A model generated the notes under the pieces. It did no database searches and had not been told where the DNA came from. It saw only the letters and a program-made list of their open reading frames with translations. This document shows positions 1 through 8,599 of a DNA stretch of 42,942 bases, one piece after another. Both the position numbers and the translations under genes were made by a program. Origin of the DNA: Pedosphaera sp. (GTDB lineage: Bacteria > Verrucomicrobiota > Verrucomicrobiia > Limisphaerales > Pedosphaeraceae); NCBI GenBank assembly GCA_028293325.1, contig JAQGPA010000043.1, positions 1 to 42,942 of the forward strand. Reading direction: 5' to 3'. Each line of letters begins with the position of its first letter. The stretch's first letter is position 1.

Positions 1-2
1 AT

Positions 3-104
3 AACACCGAAGAGTTGGTGCTCCAATTGATCAAAGGCGTACGCCATTTCCTGAACTCGCCACAAGCCACCGCCCGCCTCTGCTCCCTAAAAACCACTTT
101 ATGA
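3..104 (+). CDS. C-terminal tail of an unrecognised protein (partial, runs off left edge)
   Basis: An open frame runs from the left edge to a TGA at 102-104. It encodes about 33 residues, beginning NTEELVLQLIKGVRHF and ending CSLKTTL. The other two forward frames hit a stop within the first 30 bases. The tail is amphipathic and probably helical. I do not recognise the family and cannot assign a function. It ends 57 bases before the next gene on the same strand. It could also be a chance open frame, since only about 100 bases are visible. Confidence 0.4.
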   Translation, partial: NTEELVLQLIKGVRHFLNSPQATARLCSLKTTL

Positions 105-122
105 CATTCCTTTTGCGAACTG

Positions 123-162
123 TTCTAATAGCAGGACAGAAGAAGGCCTGCGCCTATTAGAA
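123..162 (+). promoter_or_regulatory. Hairpin overlapping the start codon of the YdjM-like gene
   Basis: TTCTAATA (123-130) pairs with TATTAGAA (155-162). Inside it GCAGG (131-135) pairs with CCTGC (147-151), leaving a 3-nt bulge (152-154) and an 11-nt loop. The A of the ATG at 162 is the last base of the outer stem. A purine-rich AGAAGG lies at the loop (141-146), too far from the ATG (15 nt) for a normal ribosome site unless the stem brings it closer. There is no U-tract, so it is a poor terminator for the upstream frame. Translational control is an inference. Confidence 0.45.
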
Positions 163-740
163 TGAGCCCAATAACCCACTTTCTAATTGGCTGGATTGCA
201 GCCAACTCAGCCGATTTAACCCGGCGGGAGCGTGCGGTGGTGACAATTGCCGGTGTGATTCCCGATATTGATGGAGTTGGGATTGTTGTTGAAGTGCTGA
301 CCCGGCACTCCAAGCACCCGTTAACCTGGTGGTCTGATTACCATCATGTCCTTGGGCACAACCTTGGATTTTGTCTCCTTGTCACGGCCATTGCGTTGCT
401 ACTCGCATCCCGAAAATGGCTGACGGCAGGCCTGACATTTCTCAGCTTTCATCTCCACTTGCTTTGCGATGTTATTGGCGCGCGTGGCCCGGATGCTCAC
501 CAATGGCCCATTCCCTACCTGCTGCCGTTTTTTAATGGCTGGCAATGGACTTGGTCAGGGCAGTGGGCATTGAATGCGTGGCCCAACTTTCTGATCACAG
601 TTGGAGCGCTGATCGTAACTTTCCATCTGGCATGGAAGCGAGGCCACTCACCCTTGGAAATGTTTTCAAGCCGGGCAGACAGGGCGTTCGTGGCTGCGCT
701 TCGGCGTCGAGTGCCGTTTCCTGGTATCCAGGAGTGCTGA
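162..740 (+). CDS. YdjM-like membrane-bound metal-dependent hydrolase family protein
   Basis: This 192-residue protein has the layout of the YdjM/DUF457 family: an N-terminal THFLIGW segment, a PDIDG acidic motif (about residues 34-38), HHVLGHN (about 62-68), hydrophobic helices, and a FHLHLLCD segment (about 96-103) where a helix carries His and Asp. The spaced His/Asp residues are the presumed metal ligands of this family, but the reaction is not established. Three or more transmembrane segments are visible, so it should sit in the inner membrane. The ATG at 162 is inside a hairpin. Its stop codon directly abuts the stop of cysNC on the other strand, with no base between them. Family call is firm; substrate unknown. 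Confidence 0.75.
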   Translation: MSPITHFLIGWIAANSADLTRRERAVVTIAGVIPDIDGVGIVVEVLTRHSKHPLTWWSDYHHVLGHNLGFCLLVTAIALLLASRKWLTAGLTFLSFHLHLLCDVIGARGPDAHQWPIPYLLPFFNGWQWTWSGQWALNAWPNFLITVGALIVTFHLAWKRGHSPLEMFSSRADRAFVAALRRRVPFPGIQEC

Positions 741-2660
741 CTAAATTGAAATCTGCGAGCCTTCGTCCTGCACGTTGAGATATTCCATGACGCAGGCGAC
801 GGATTCCGCCACGGTCAATTTGTCAGTGTGCAATTCAATTTCCGGTTTGGACGGCGCTTCGTACGGGGCAGAGACGCCGGTGAATTCCTTGATCTCGTTC
901 GCGCGCGCCTTGGCGTAAAGGCCTTTCGGGTCGCGTTGCTCGCAGATGTCGATGGGCGCATTAATAAAGACCTCGATGAATTGGCTCTGGCTGCCGGCCA
1001 ATATCTTGCGAACCAAATCACGATCGGCCCGGTACGGCGAAATAAACGCCGTGATGCAAATAATACCCGCGTCCGCAAAAAGTTTGGCCATTTCGCCCAC
1101 GCGCCGGATGTTTTCCTTGCGATCCTCGGGCGAGAAGCCCAGATCGGAGCCAAGCCCATGGCGGACATTATCACCATCGAGCACATACGAGTGCTTGCCG
1201 ATGTTGAATAATTCCCGTTCCAACTCGGTGGCAATGGTGGATTTGCCCGAGCCGGAAAGACCGGTCAGCCATACGACGTAGCCGGAATGGCCATTACGCA
1301 AGGCGCGTTGGTGCGCGGTGACCTTGCCGTGACTCCAGTAGATATTGCCGCTCTTGTGCAGGCTGTCCGCGGTGCGTTTGGGATAGTTGTCATCCGCCAC
1401 GATGCCGCCACCGGCCACTTCGAAGCCGTCCACGATGACAAAACGGCCTGTGGCCACGATCTCGGAATGGGTGTCAAACGCAATCGGGCGTTTGGTGCGC
1501 AGGGTCAGTTCGGCGACTTCATGCCGGCCGACAAAGCTTTGGTCGCCATCGCGGGAAATCGTTTCCAGCGTTGAAGCATCAATGATTTTATCGATGGAAT
1601 CGATTTCACATTCTGCTTCCTGCGTTGCGAGTTTGAGCTTGTAGGTTTTTCCTTTTTTGAAAGGCGCCCGACCCAGCCAGAACAGGCGGGCTTTGAAACG
1701 ATTGAGCGCATAAGGCGGGGACGATTCCAAGGTGGCGAGCGCGCCACGCTCAACAAATATCTGCTCGGTCAAGGTGATGCCAATGGATTCACCGGCATTC
1801 GCAAAATCTTGCGACGGCGCATTCCAGCGTTCAATGGATTTTACCGTGCTGACCTTGTTGCTCGGGTTGAACAAAATTTTGTCGCCGACCTTGATGGCAC
1901 CCGCTTCCACACGACCCGCGAGGATGCGCCGTTCATCGAAGCGATAAACGTCCTGGATGGGAAAGCGGAGCGGTTGATTATCCGGGAGGTCCGTCACCTT
2001 GAATTGGTCCAGTGCCGCGAGCACAGTGAGACCCTGCCACCAGGGCATGTTCTTGCTCAACGATGCGATGTTATCACCATGCTTGGCGGCTATCGGAATG
2101 AAAAGCTTCGGCTCAACGCCAATAGTTTTCAGGAAGGCGCGGTAATCCCGCTCGATCTGCTCAAAGCGGGCCTGCGAATACTCCTGCAAATCCATTTTGT
2201 TAACCAGCACGGCGATTTGCCGGATGCCCAGCAGGTTCAGCAAGTAGCCATGGCGGCGGGATTGTTCCTGGATGCCTTCGTTGGCATCAATAAGCAGCAA
2301 GGCGGCCTCAGCGTTGGCCGCGCCGGTGATCATGTTCTTGAGGAATTCCTTATGACCCGGTGCGTCGATGATGACGTACTGCCGTTTTTTGGTCTGGAAC
2401 CAGATTTGCGCGGTGTCGATGGTGATGTTCTGATCCCGCTCGGATTGCAGCGCATCCATCAGGTTGGCCCACTCGAACGGCACGCCGCGCCGCTCGGCGA
2501 TCTTTTGGAGTTGCTCCAGCTTGCCTTCCGGCAGGGAACCGGTGTCGTGAAACAGCCGGCCGACAAAGGTGGACTTGCCATGGTCCACGTGGCCGACGAT
2601 GACGATCTTTAATTGTTCGCTGGGAGCGCTGGTAATGGCTGATGGAGTGGCTGCGTTCAT
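741..2660 (-). CDS. cysNC: Bifunctional sulfate adenylyltransferase subunit 1 / adenylylsulfate kinase (CysN-CysC fusion)
   Basis: The N-terminal two thirds is a translational GTPase of the CysN type: G1 GHVDHGKS (about residues 23-30), G3 DAPGH (about 99-103) and G4 NKMD, followed by beta-barrel domains. With CysD it couples GTP hydrolysis to formation of adenylylsulfate (APS) from sulfate and ATP. The last 180 residues are an APS kinase (CysC) with the P-loop GLSGSGKST (about 467-475) and the DGDNVRHGL segment, phosphorylating APS to PAPS. Both halves look intact. The frame can begin at TTG 2663, but the adjacent ATG at 2660 is the likelier start; no Shine-Dalgarno site is visible. It is the last gene of the cysI-cysH-cysD-cysNC run, 41 bases after cysD. 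The G2-like segment reads ERDQNITID, with N where E. coli-type CysN has G. Confidence 0.95.
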   Translation of the reverse strand: MNAATPSAITSAPSEQLKIVIVGHVDHGKSTFVGRLFHDTGSLPEGKLEQLQKIAERRGVPFEWANLMDALQSERDQNITIDTAQIWFQTKKRQYVIIDAPGHKEFLKNMITGAANAEAALLLIDANEGIQEQSRRHGYLLNLLGIRQIAVLVNKMDLQEYSQARFEQIERDYRAFLKTIGVEPKLFIPIAAKHGDNIASLSKNMPWWQGLTVLAALDQFKVTDLPDNQPLRFPIQDVYRFDERRILAGRVEAGAIKVGDKILFNPSNKVSTVKSIERWNAPSQDFANAGESIGITLTEQIFVERGALATLESSPPYALNRFKARLFWLGRAPFKKGKTYKLKLATQEAECEIDSIDKIIDASTLETISRDGDQSFVGRHEVAELTLRTKRPIAFDTHSEIVATGRFVIVDGFEVAGGGIVADDNYPKRTADSLHKSGNIYWSHGKVTAHQRALRNGHSGYVVWLTGLSGSGKSTIATELERELFNIGKHSYVLDGDNVRHGLGSDLGFSPEDRKENIRRVGEMAKLFADAGIICITAFISPYRADRDLVRKILAGSQSQFIEVFINAPIDICEQRDPKGLYAKARANEIKEFTGVSAPYEAPSKPEIELHTDKLTVAESVACVMEYLNVQDEGSQISI

Positions 2661-2701
2661 CAAATTCTATTGGTAAAGAGTGAATCCCTGTTGGCCGGGT
2701 C

Positions 2702-3514
2702 TTACATATAACCATCACGGCGAAGTTTTTCGAAGGCATCTTCGCTTTCCTTGTCCTGGGCGCGGCCGGAGCGTTCGGAAGTTTTGGTGCGCCGCAATTC
2801 TTCGACGATGTCGTTGACGGTTTTGGCGTTGGACTTGATCGGGAAAGTGCAGGGAGCGCAACCGAGGCTGCGATAGCGTTCACCCTTCTCGTTGGCAAAG
2901 TAGAGCGGGATCACCGGAATATTTTCACGCTGGATATATTCCCAGATGTTCAACTCAGTCCAATGGAGCAGGGGATGGATGCGAATGTGCGTTCCCTTGT
3001 CGAAATCCGTCTTGAACTGGTCCCACAGCTCAGGCGGTTGATCTTCGACGTTCCATTCCATGTTCTTGTCACGCGGGCTGAAATAACGTTCCTTGGCGCG
3101 AGTAGGCTCTTCATCGCGGCGTACACCCACGATCACGCCGGTAAAATGATGTTTATCGAGGACCGCTTTCAGGCCGTCTTTTTTCAAAGTGCCGCAGCAT
3201 TCCACGCGCGTCGCCTTGCCATTCGGATAAGTCACGCCACTTTTGAGGACTTCCTCGTTTTTGCCCACAACGAGTTGCAACTTCCAATCGCGTACCAGCT
3301 GGTCGCGGTACTCGATCATGGACGGGATTTTGTAAGTTGTATCCACATGGACGAGCGGGAAGGGGACGTGGCCGAGGAACGCCTTGCGCGCCAGCCAGAG
3401 CATCACCGTGGAATCTTTGCCGATGCTCCAAAGCATCGCGAGGTTCTCGAACTTATTAAATGCTTCGCGCAGGATGTAAATGCTCTGGTTTTCGAGCTTG
3501 CTTAAATAATCCAT
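2702..3514 (-). CDS. cysD: Sulfate adenylyltransferase subunit 2 (ATP sulfurylase)
   Basis: This 270-residue protein is the catalytic ATP sulfurylase subunit that works with CysN. The PP-loop reads SIGKDS (residues 30-35), followed by the typical HVDTTYK and [12 protein letters not shown] segments and the C-terminal [11 protein letters not shown] region. It is about 30 residues shorter than the E. coli enzyme, mainly because it lacks some N- and C-terminal sequence. The ATG at 3514 is 24 bases past the cysH stop and no ribosome site is evident. It forms APS from ATP and sulfate in the cytoplasm. Position between cysH and cysNC supports one transcript. Confidence 0.95.
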   Translation of the reverse strand: MDYLSKLENQSIYILREAFNKFENLAMLWSIGKDSTVMLWLARKAFLGHVPFPLVHVDTTYKIPSMIEYRDQLVRDWKLQLVVGKNEEVLKSGVTYPNGKATRVECCGTLKKDGLKAVLDKHHFTGVIVGVRRDEEPTRAKERYFSPRDKNMEWNVEDQPPELWDQFKTDFDKGTHIRIHPLLHWTELNIWEYIQRENIPVIPLYFANEKGERYRSLGCAPCTFPIKSNAKTVNDIVEELRRTKTSERSGRAQDKESEDAFEKLRRDGYM

Positions 3515-3538
3515 GATAAATTTAGGAGTTCGCTTCGA

Positions 3539-4321
3539 TTAAATCTGAAAATCCACCTTCTTGGGCAGGAAAGTGTGGATGCCGCATTCCACCTTGTTGA
3601 AGCCGGTCCAACGCCCTGCACGCTCGTTATCGCCACTGGCGGTCTTATTTGTGCAGGGCCAGCAACCAATGGAGCGGTAACCTTGGTCGTGCAGCGGATT
3701 GTAGGGAATTTTGTGATCGCCGATATATTTCCAAACGGCCTCGCGCGACCAGTTTGCCATCGGGTTCAATTTCACGATGTCGCGACCGGTCGATTGCTCC
3801 AAAGTGTATAGCTCGATGATGCCAATGCTCGAACGGGAGTCCGATTGCTGGCGGCGCAGGCCGGTAATCCAGCAGTCCAGATCGGCCAGCTTGCCCTGAA
3901 GCGGGAGCACCTTGCGCATCGTGCAGCAAAGATCCGGCTGGCTCTTCCACAATTCCGGGCCGCTCACATCGGCTTGTTCTGCGACGGTCAGGTCAGGCTC
4001 AAGTGATTCAATTTGGAACCCGTAAAAGTCCTCCAACCGCTTTTTAAGTTCGAGGGTTTCGGGAAAGAGGAGTCCGGTATCGAGCGTGAATACAGGAAAT
4101 TGAATCCCGGCTTGTTTTGCCAGGTGCAGCATCACCAAGCCCGCGCCTTGAAAGCTCGTGCCCACCGCGGCCCGGTTGCCGAACCGTTCCCAGGCCCAGC
4201 CCAGCACTTTTTCCGTGGGCAGTTTGTCGAACTCTTGGTCCAGTGCGCGCACGCTGGCCGGCGTCAACGCCAGAGTGGCGTCGCCGGTATCCAGCGGAGA
4301 CTTGGCGATCGAGGTGTTCAA
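3539..4321 (-). CDS. cysH: Assimilatory adenylylsulfate (APS) reductase, 4Fe-4S type
   Basis: This 260-residue protein belongs to the CysH family. It has the Cys pair C132-C133 (DLCCTMRK) and C220-x-x-C223 (GCWPCT), which bind a 4Fe-4S cluster in the APS-reducing branch, plus the catalytic C246 in VECGIH near the C-terminus. PAPS-only reductases of the E. coli type lack the four cluster cysteines, so APS is the expected substrate, reduced to sulfite with thioredoxin-like donors. The start is a TTG at 4321: there is no ATG or GTG in frame between it and the upstream stop at 4361-4363. It lies 4 bases after the cysI stop with no Shine-Dalgarno site, which suggests translational coupling. Confidence 0.93.
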   Translation of the reverse strand: MNTSIAKSPLDTGDATLALTPASVRALDQEFDKLPTEKVLGWAWERFGNRAAVGTSFQGAGLVMLHLAKQAGIQFPVFTLDTGLLFPETLELKKRLEDFYGFQIESLEPDLTVAEQADVSGPELWKSQPDLCCTMRKVLPLQGKLADLDCWITGLRRQQSDSRSSIGIIELYTLEQSTGRDIVKLNPMANWSREAVWKYIGDHKIPYNPLHDQGYRSIGCWPCTNKTASGDNERAGRWTGFNKVECGIHTFLPKKVDFQI

Positions 4322-4325
4322 GGGA

Positions 4326-6014
4326 TTAGGTTGTAGCCGGAGCCGGGGTTTCCTGCAAAATCACCCGGACGCAGAAATCACCAAACCGTTCCGCGCCAAT
4401 CCGCTCCTTCGCGAAGCGGGTGAATACAGGGCGCAGTTCCGTAATGATGTCTTCGTTCTTTACGCTTTCTTTGAACAGGCGGTTGAGACGCGTGCTGGCT
4501 TGATTGCCGCCCAAATAAAGTTGGTATTTGCCCGGTGCTTTGCCGACAAAGCCGATCTCGGACATGAACGAGCGCGCGCAGCCGTTCGGGCAACCCGTGC
4601 TGCGGATGATGATCTCTTCATCTTTTAAACCGACTTCCGCGAGCAATTGTTCAATGCGGCCTAAAATGTCAGGCAACACGCGTTCGGATTCGGCCAGCGC
4701 CAGCCCGCAAGTGGGCAACGCTGGGCAGGCCATGGATGCCCGGCGAATCACCGTGGCCTGATTCTCCACCGGCACGCCGTGTTCAGCCAATATTTTGGTG
4801 ATGGGCTCGCGATCGGATGCCTTCACGCTCGTCAAAATCAAATTTTGTGACGGGGTAAGCCGGATTTCCGTATGGAACTGCTCAACAATTTTGCGCAGCG
4901 CGGTCTTGAGCTGGTATTTGTCCGTGTCCTTGATGCGGCCCGTCTCAACATAAAGACCGAGGAAATGATTGCCATCAAATTGTTGGTGCCAGCCGAACAG
5001 ATCGCCTTGTTTCGTGAACTCGAACGGTCGCGCCGGAGCGAGCTTGAAGCCGAGGCGTTCGTTCAATTCGTTGCGGAACCACTCCACACCTTTTTCGCCC
5101 AGAATGTATTTCAGACGCGCGTGCTTGCGGTTGGTGCGGTCGCCGAAATCACGATGCACCGTCAACACCGCCTTGGCCACGGTTACAAGATGCTCAGGTG
5201 TGAGGAAACCAATAACATCCGCCACGCGAGGATAAGTTTGCACGTTGCCGTGGCTCATTCCCAGCCCGCCGCCAGCCAGCAAGTTGTAGCCGACGAGTTT
5301 TCCCTGTTCCGCAATGGCCACAAAGCCGAGGCAATTTGTGAAGACATCCACGTCGTTCAGCGGAGGAATGGCAAAAGCGGTTTTGAATTTGCGCGGCAGA
5401 TAAGTTTTGCCATAGAGAGGATCGACAAAATTTTTGGCCGCCTCATCCTGAAGATTCAATTCCTGGCCTTCGACCCAGATTTGATGGTACGCGCTGGTCT
5501 GCGGCAACAGCGCATCGGAAATCTGGCGCGAATCCGCCTGCACCTGTTCCACCAAAGCGCTCGTCGCCGGAGTAGGCGGAGCCATGACATTGCGATTCAC
5601 ATCGCCACACGCCGCAAGAGTGGTGGCCAGCGCATCGTTGATGCCTTTCATGAAGGGGCCCAAGCCGGTCTTGACCACGCCATGAAATTGAAAGCCCTGC
5701 CGTGAGGTAATGCGCAGAGTGTTATTGGCGTATTGAGTCGAGAGTTGGTCGAAAACCAGATAGTGTTCCGGCTTCACCAAACCGCCAGGCAAACGACCGC
5801 GCACCATGAACATGTAATGCTTGGCGATTTTGCGCTGGTCACGGTCATCCTGCTGGTAGATGCCGTGAAATTTTAGAAATTCGTAATCGTCATCGGAGAA
5901 ACGATCCACCGCAGTATTGGCGAGGGTGGTGCCAATGGTGCCTGCCAACGTGGGGCAATTGTCTTTAAGCCCTTCATTGCGTGACGGTTTTGCTGGCGCT
6001 GCGGTTGTAATCAT
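4326..6014 (-). CDS. cysI: Sulfite reductase hemoprotein (beta subunit)
   Basis: This 562-residue protein has the length and layout of CysI-type assimilatory sulfite reductases, which reduce sulfite to sulfide by six electrons using siroheme and a 4Fe-4S cluster. The cluster ligands are visible as CPALPTC (C-x5-C, near residue 430) and CPNGC (C-x3-C, near residue 476). The N-terminal half carries the ferredoxin-like substrate domain with TSRQGFQFHG. No flavoprotein subunit (cysJ) is nearby, so the electron donor (NADPH flavoprotein elsewhere or ferredoxin) is open. It is the first gene of the minus-strand sulfur run, behind a structured 214-base divergent region, and lacks an obvious ribosome site before the ATG at 6014. 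Confidence 0.94.
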   Translation of the reverse strand: MITTAAPAKPSRNEGLKDNCPTLAGTIGTTLANTAVDRFSDDDYEFLKFHGIYQQDDRDQRKIAKHYMFMVRGRLPGGLVKPEHYLVFDQLSTQYANNTLRITSRQGFQFHGVVKTGLGPFMKGINDALATTLAACGDVNRNVMAPPTPATSALVEQVQADSRQISDALLPQTSAYHQIWVEGQELNLQDEAAKNFVDPLYGKTYLPRKFKTAFAIPPLNDVDVFTNCLGFVAIAEQGKLVGYNLLAGGGLGMSHGNVQTYPRVADVIGFLTPEHLVTVAKAVLTVHRDFGDRTNRKHARLKYILGEKGVEWFRNELNERLGFKLAPARPFEFTKQGDLFGWHQQFDGNHFLGLYVETGRIKDTDKYQLKTALRKIVEQFHTEIRLTPSQNLILTSVKASDREPITKILAEHGVPVENQATVIRRASMACPALPTCGLALAESERVLPDILGRIEQLLAEVGLKDEEIIIRSTGCPNGCARSFMSEIGFVGKAPGKYQLYLGGNQASTRLNRLFKESVKNEDIITELRPVFTRFAKERIGAERFGDFCVRVILQETPAPATT

Positions 6015-6037
6015 AAGTTATATACTAATGTTACTAA

Positions 6038-6065
6038 AGTTTAACAATTTTTACCGTATTGTCAA
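6038..6065 (-). promoter_or_regulatory. Candidate sigma-70-type promoter for cysI operon
   Basis: On the minus strand TTGACA (6065-6060) is followed after 16 bases by TAAACT (6043-6038). The first box is a perfect -35 consensus; the -10 matches 4 of 6. The predicted start of transcription would leave a leader of only about 15-20 nt before the cysI ATG. If this promoter is used, the structured element further upstream would not be in the cysI message. It could be a chance match in AT-rich DNA. Confidence 0.35.
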
Positions 6066-6072
6066 ATGCTTT

Positions 6073-6176
6073 CACGGTTCTATGTCTCGTGTTCGGCTGC
6101 AAAGACTTACCAAGTCCACTTGCATTTTTTTCACAGAGCAAGCCGAGACCAAATCCATCTTGCTCTTTGAACCGTG
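6073..6176. ncRNA. Candidate structured RNA (three stems plus possible pseudoknot) between cysI and nifS
   Basis: Outer stem: CACGGTTC (6073-6080) with GAACCGTG (6169-6176), 8 bp. Inside it are two hairpins. One has TGCAA (6098-6102) with TTGCA (6120-6124) and GACTT (6104-6108) with AAGTC (6112-6116) around a 3-base loop. The other has AGAGCAAG (6135-6142) with CTTGCTCT (6159-6166) around a 16-base loop. Read on the minus strand, GTCTCG in that loop (6149-6144) can pair with CGAGAC (6089-6084) in the joining segment, forming a pseudoknot. All pairs are Watson-Crick, so the strand cannot be told from G-U pairs. It could lead cysI (minus) or the desulfurase (plus). I see no match to SAM, SAH, cobalamin, TPP or FMN riboswitch signatures. 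A repeated DNA element is the main alternative. Confidence 0.5.
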
Positions 6177-6228
6177 CTCTCTAGACTAAAGAAGACAAAT
6201 AGTCCAATTTAATAAGAAGCGCTTTTGT

Positions 6229-7434
6229 ATGGACCAGCGGAAGATTTACTACTTTGACAACAATGCCACCACGCGCGTCGCGCCGGAAGTCGTGACGGCC
6301 ATGGTGCCATTCCTGAGCGATTTTTGGGGCAATCCTTCCAGTGCTTATCAATTTGGCAAAGCCGTGGCCAAACATGTAGAGGATGCGCGCGAAAAAGTGG
6401 CGGCACTCATCAATGCGGATCCCCGGGAAATCATATTTACGAGCTGTGGCACGGAGAGCAACAATTCCGCCATTCACAGCGCCTTGGCGGCGCATCCCGG
6501 CAAACGCCACATCCTCACCACCACCGTGGAACACTCGGCGAACATCAAGTTTTGCGAGTTCCTGCAAAAGCGCGGTTACGAAGTCACATTCCTGCCGGTG
6601 GAATTTGACGGCTCGCTCGATATTCATCTTTTGGAAAAATCGATTCGTCCGGACACCGCGATTGTCTCGGTCATGTGGGCAAACAATGAGACCGGTGTGA
6701 TTTTTCCGCTGGAGGAAATTGCCGCGATTTGCCGCAGCAAAGGGGTGACGATCCATACCGATGCCGTGCAAACGCCCGGCAAGCTGAAGCTCGACGTGGC
6801 GGAGTTGGGCGTGGATATGCTTTCCCTGTCGGCTCACAAGTTGCATGCGCCCAAGGGCATTGGCATGCTCTACGTGAAGCGTCGGACCAAATATCTGCCA
6901 TATGTTATTGGCGGCAGCCAGGAGCGAGGACGGCGCGGTGGCACGGAAAACGTTCCCTACATTGTCGGCTTTGGCCGCGCCGCGGAATTGGCGATGGCGA
7001 GTTTGGAGGATGAAAACACGCGTGTGCGCGGGCTGCGCGATCGTTTGGAAAAAACCATTCTCACCACCATTCCGAACACGGTGCGCAACGGCAGCCAGGA
7101 TTCCCGGCTGCCCAATACGTCCAACATTGCTTTTGATTTTATCGAAGCCGAAGCCATCCTGATGTTGCTCGATCAGGCGGGGATTTGCGCATCCAGCGGT
7201 TCGGCCTGCACCACCGGTTCGCTTGATCCTTCGCATGTGCTGACCGCCATGGGACTCAGCGCTTCACGTGCGCGCGGCTCCATTCGCTTCAGCCTGGGGA
7301 TGTACACCACAAGTGAGGAAGTGGATTATTTGTTGAAGCATTTGCCGGGGATCATCGCCAAATTGCGCGCGGTATCGCCGGAAAAGGCAACTGGAGCGGC
7401 GGCAAATCGGGTCGAAGCAGTCAGTCGGACTTAA
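6229..7434 (+). CDS. nifS: Cysteine desulfurase (NifS/IscS family)
   Basis: This 401-residue protein is a class V PLP enzyme that takes sulfur from cysteine, leaving alanine, and hands it on as a persulfide for Fe-S cluster or other sulfur transfer. The PLP lysine is K204 in SAHKLHAPKG; the catalytic cysteine is C327 in SSGSACTTG, which sits in the ordered SGSAC loop of the NifS/IscS group rather than the SufS group. HTDAVQ (about 176-181) is the PLP-pyridine Asp region. The ATG at 6229 is preceded by AGAAG about 10 bases upstream, a weak ribosome site. It diverges from cysI and overlaps the end of the next gene by 4 bases tail-to-tail. No iscU or iscA is adjacent, so its role in cluster assembly is inferred. 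Confidence 0.93.
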   Translation: MDQRKIYYFDNNATTRVAPEVVTAMVPFLSDFWGNPSSAYQFGKAVAKHVEDAREKVAALINADPREIIFTSCGTESNNSAIHSALAAHPGKRHILTTTVEHSANIKFCEFLQKRGYEVTFLPVEFDGSLDIHLLEKSIRPDTAIVSVMWANNETGVIFPLEEIAAICRSKGVTIHTDAVQTPGKLKLDVAELGVDMLSLSAHKLHAPKGIGMLYVKRRTKYLPYVIGGSQERGRRGGTENVPYIVGFGRAAELAMASLEDENTRVRGLRDRLEKTILTTIPNTVRNGSQDSRLPNTSNIAFDFIEAEAILMLLDQAGICASSGSACTTGSLDPSHVLTAMGLSASRARGSIRFSLGMYTTSEEVDYLLKHLPGIIAKLRAVSPEKATGAAANRVEAVSRT

Positions 7435-8336
7435 GTTGCGGGAATATACCGTTGAAACAGGAGCGCGCTCAGGAAGAGTGCAAGGAATACTACGGCAAAG
7501 TTACGCGGGCAATCCGCGACGGCCAATAAGTCCACCCACACGATTCCCGCCAGCAAACCGGAGACGGTCCGCCCGATGTTGCGCTCGGTGCTGGAGAAGG
7601 TGAAACGCAGACAGCGGGCAATCCAAAGTCCCAACACCACGGCGATGAGGAGTGCTGGTTTCAGGTAACCGTTCGTATTCATGACCAACGCCAAAATGAT
7701 GGGCGCAGCGAGAAACAAGCAGGGCCAGTAGCGTAATGCGCCACGGTTGCTTTCCTTGCGCGCGATGTAACTGAGGCCAACGATGTAAGCAGCTAGGGCG
7801 AATCCGCACCAGATCGCCCAGCCGGTAACGCCCCGGGAGCCGGTTGAGGCAGCCACCAGATAAAGAAGAAAACGGCAGCCCGCCATCAGGAGCGGCGAAA
7901 CTGTAATTAATTTATGGACGGCATCGTAAGCCAAAATACAGAGCACCAACAGTACCGCCAGGATTCCCGTGGTTTTGCCAAGCAAAATGAGACACAGCGC
8001 ACCGGCGCCGAGGAGGGACAAACCAATTCGCCAAACTGCGGCGGCGGAAATGGCTCCTGAGGGAATCGGGCGTTCCCGGCGAAACTGCGTATCAAAATCT
8101 GTGTCGAAAGCATCGTTCAAAAACATGCCGCCGAGATAGAGCAGGGTGCTGCCGAGCAGAAGGAGCGGGAGAAGAAATGGCAAATAGCTCCAATGTGGAC
8201 CGCCACCCAGCCACCATGCTGCCAAACAATTCGACCAAACCGTGGGCAGGTTTGAGGTGCGACCCAGTACCAATAGTGTGCGTAACGACGGCATCCAGTG
8301 GGAGGTTAACAAATTGCAATTTGCCGCGTCGAGCAT
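7431..8336 (-). CDS. eboC: UbiA-family prenyltransferase, EboC-like
   Basis: This is a polytopic membrane protein of about 301 residues from the chosen start. The UbiA-superfamily motif reads NDAFDTDFD, followed by RERPIPSG; the second polar motif is YDAVHK, and late in the protein comes YIVGLSYIARKES. These features resemble EboC/SCO3242-like UbiA proteins rather than UbiA itself. Many hydrophobic helices are visible. The frame extends upstream to 8489, but the first 51 residues are Arg/Gln-rich and non-conserved in look; ATG 8336 has AAGAGA a few bases upstream and gives a normal length. Ebo clusters move lipophilic metabolites across the inner membrane, and eboE lies 3 kb upstream on the same strand. 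The prenyl acceptor is unknown. Confidence 0.7.
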   Translation of the reverse strand: MLDAANCNLLTSHWMPSLRTLLVLGRTSNLPTVWSNCLAAWWLGGGPHWSYLPFLLPLLLLGSTLLYLGGMFLNDAFDTDFDTQFRRERPIPSGAISAAAVWRIGLSLLGAGALCLILLGKTTGILAVLLVLCILAYDAVHKLITVSPLLMAGCRFLLYLVAASTGSRGVTGWAIWCGFALAAYIVGLSYIARKESNRGALRYWPCLFLAAPIILALVMNTNGYLKPALLIAVVLGLWIARCLRFTFSSTERNIGRTVSGLLAGIVWVDLLAVADCPRNFAVVFLALFLSALLFQRYIPAT

Positions 8337-8599
8337 TCGTCTCTTAATTCTCTGGTCACCAGTCTGGGCAGTTGCCGACGACACGGCCTGAATCCGTTTG
8401 ATTAACTGAAAGATTTGTTTACGCGTTTGCCGGCGACCAAGATTACCCAAATTCAGGAGTTCACACCAGCGGCGTGGGGCGAGGCACAATCCGTTCGACT
8501 CGTGCCGACGGCCTGAACTTCTCTCGAAAAAATTGCGGGGGATTTCCCGTTACCCGTTGCATCCGCCATCAGAGCAACGTGGCCACAGCGGTGAATGCT

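Noticed and set aside
1809-2612. 267-residue plus-strand frame opposite cysNC
   Set aside because: Shadow of the GTPase-domain coding sequence; no independent motif, start or spacing evidence.
6181-7236. 351-residue minus-strand frame opposite nifS
   Set aside because: It overlaps the conserved PLP enzyme on the other strand and its sequence (many His, Arg, Gly) is typical of antisense frames.
8337-8489. N-terminal extension of the EboC-like frame
   Set aside because: The first 51 residues do not fit the UbiA family, whereas ATG 8336 has a ribosome-site-like AAGAGA and gives a normal length.
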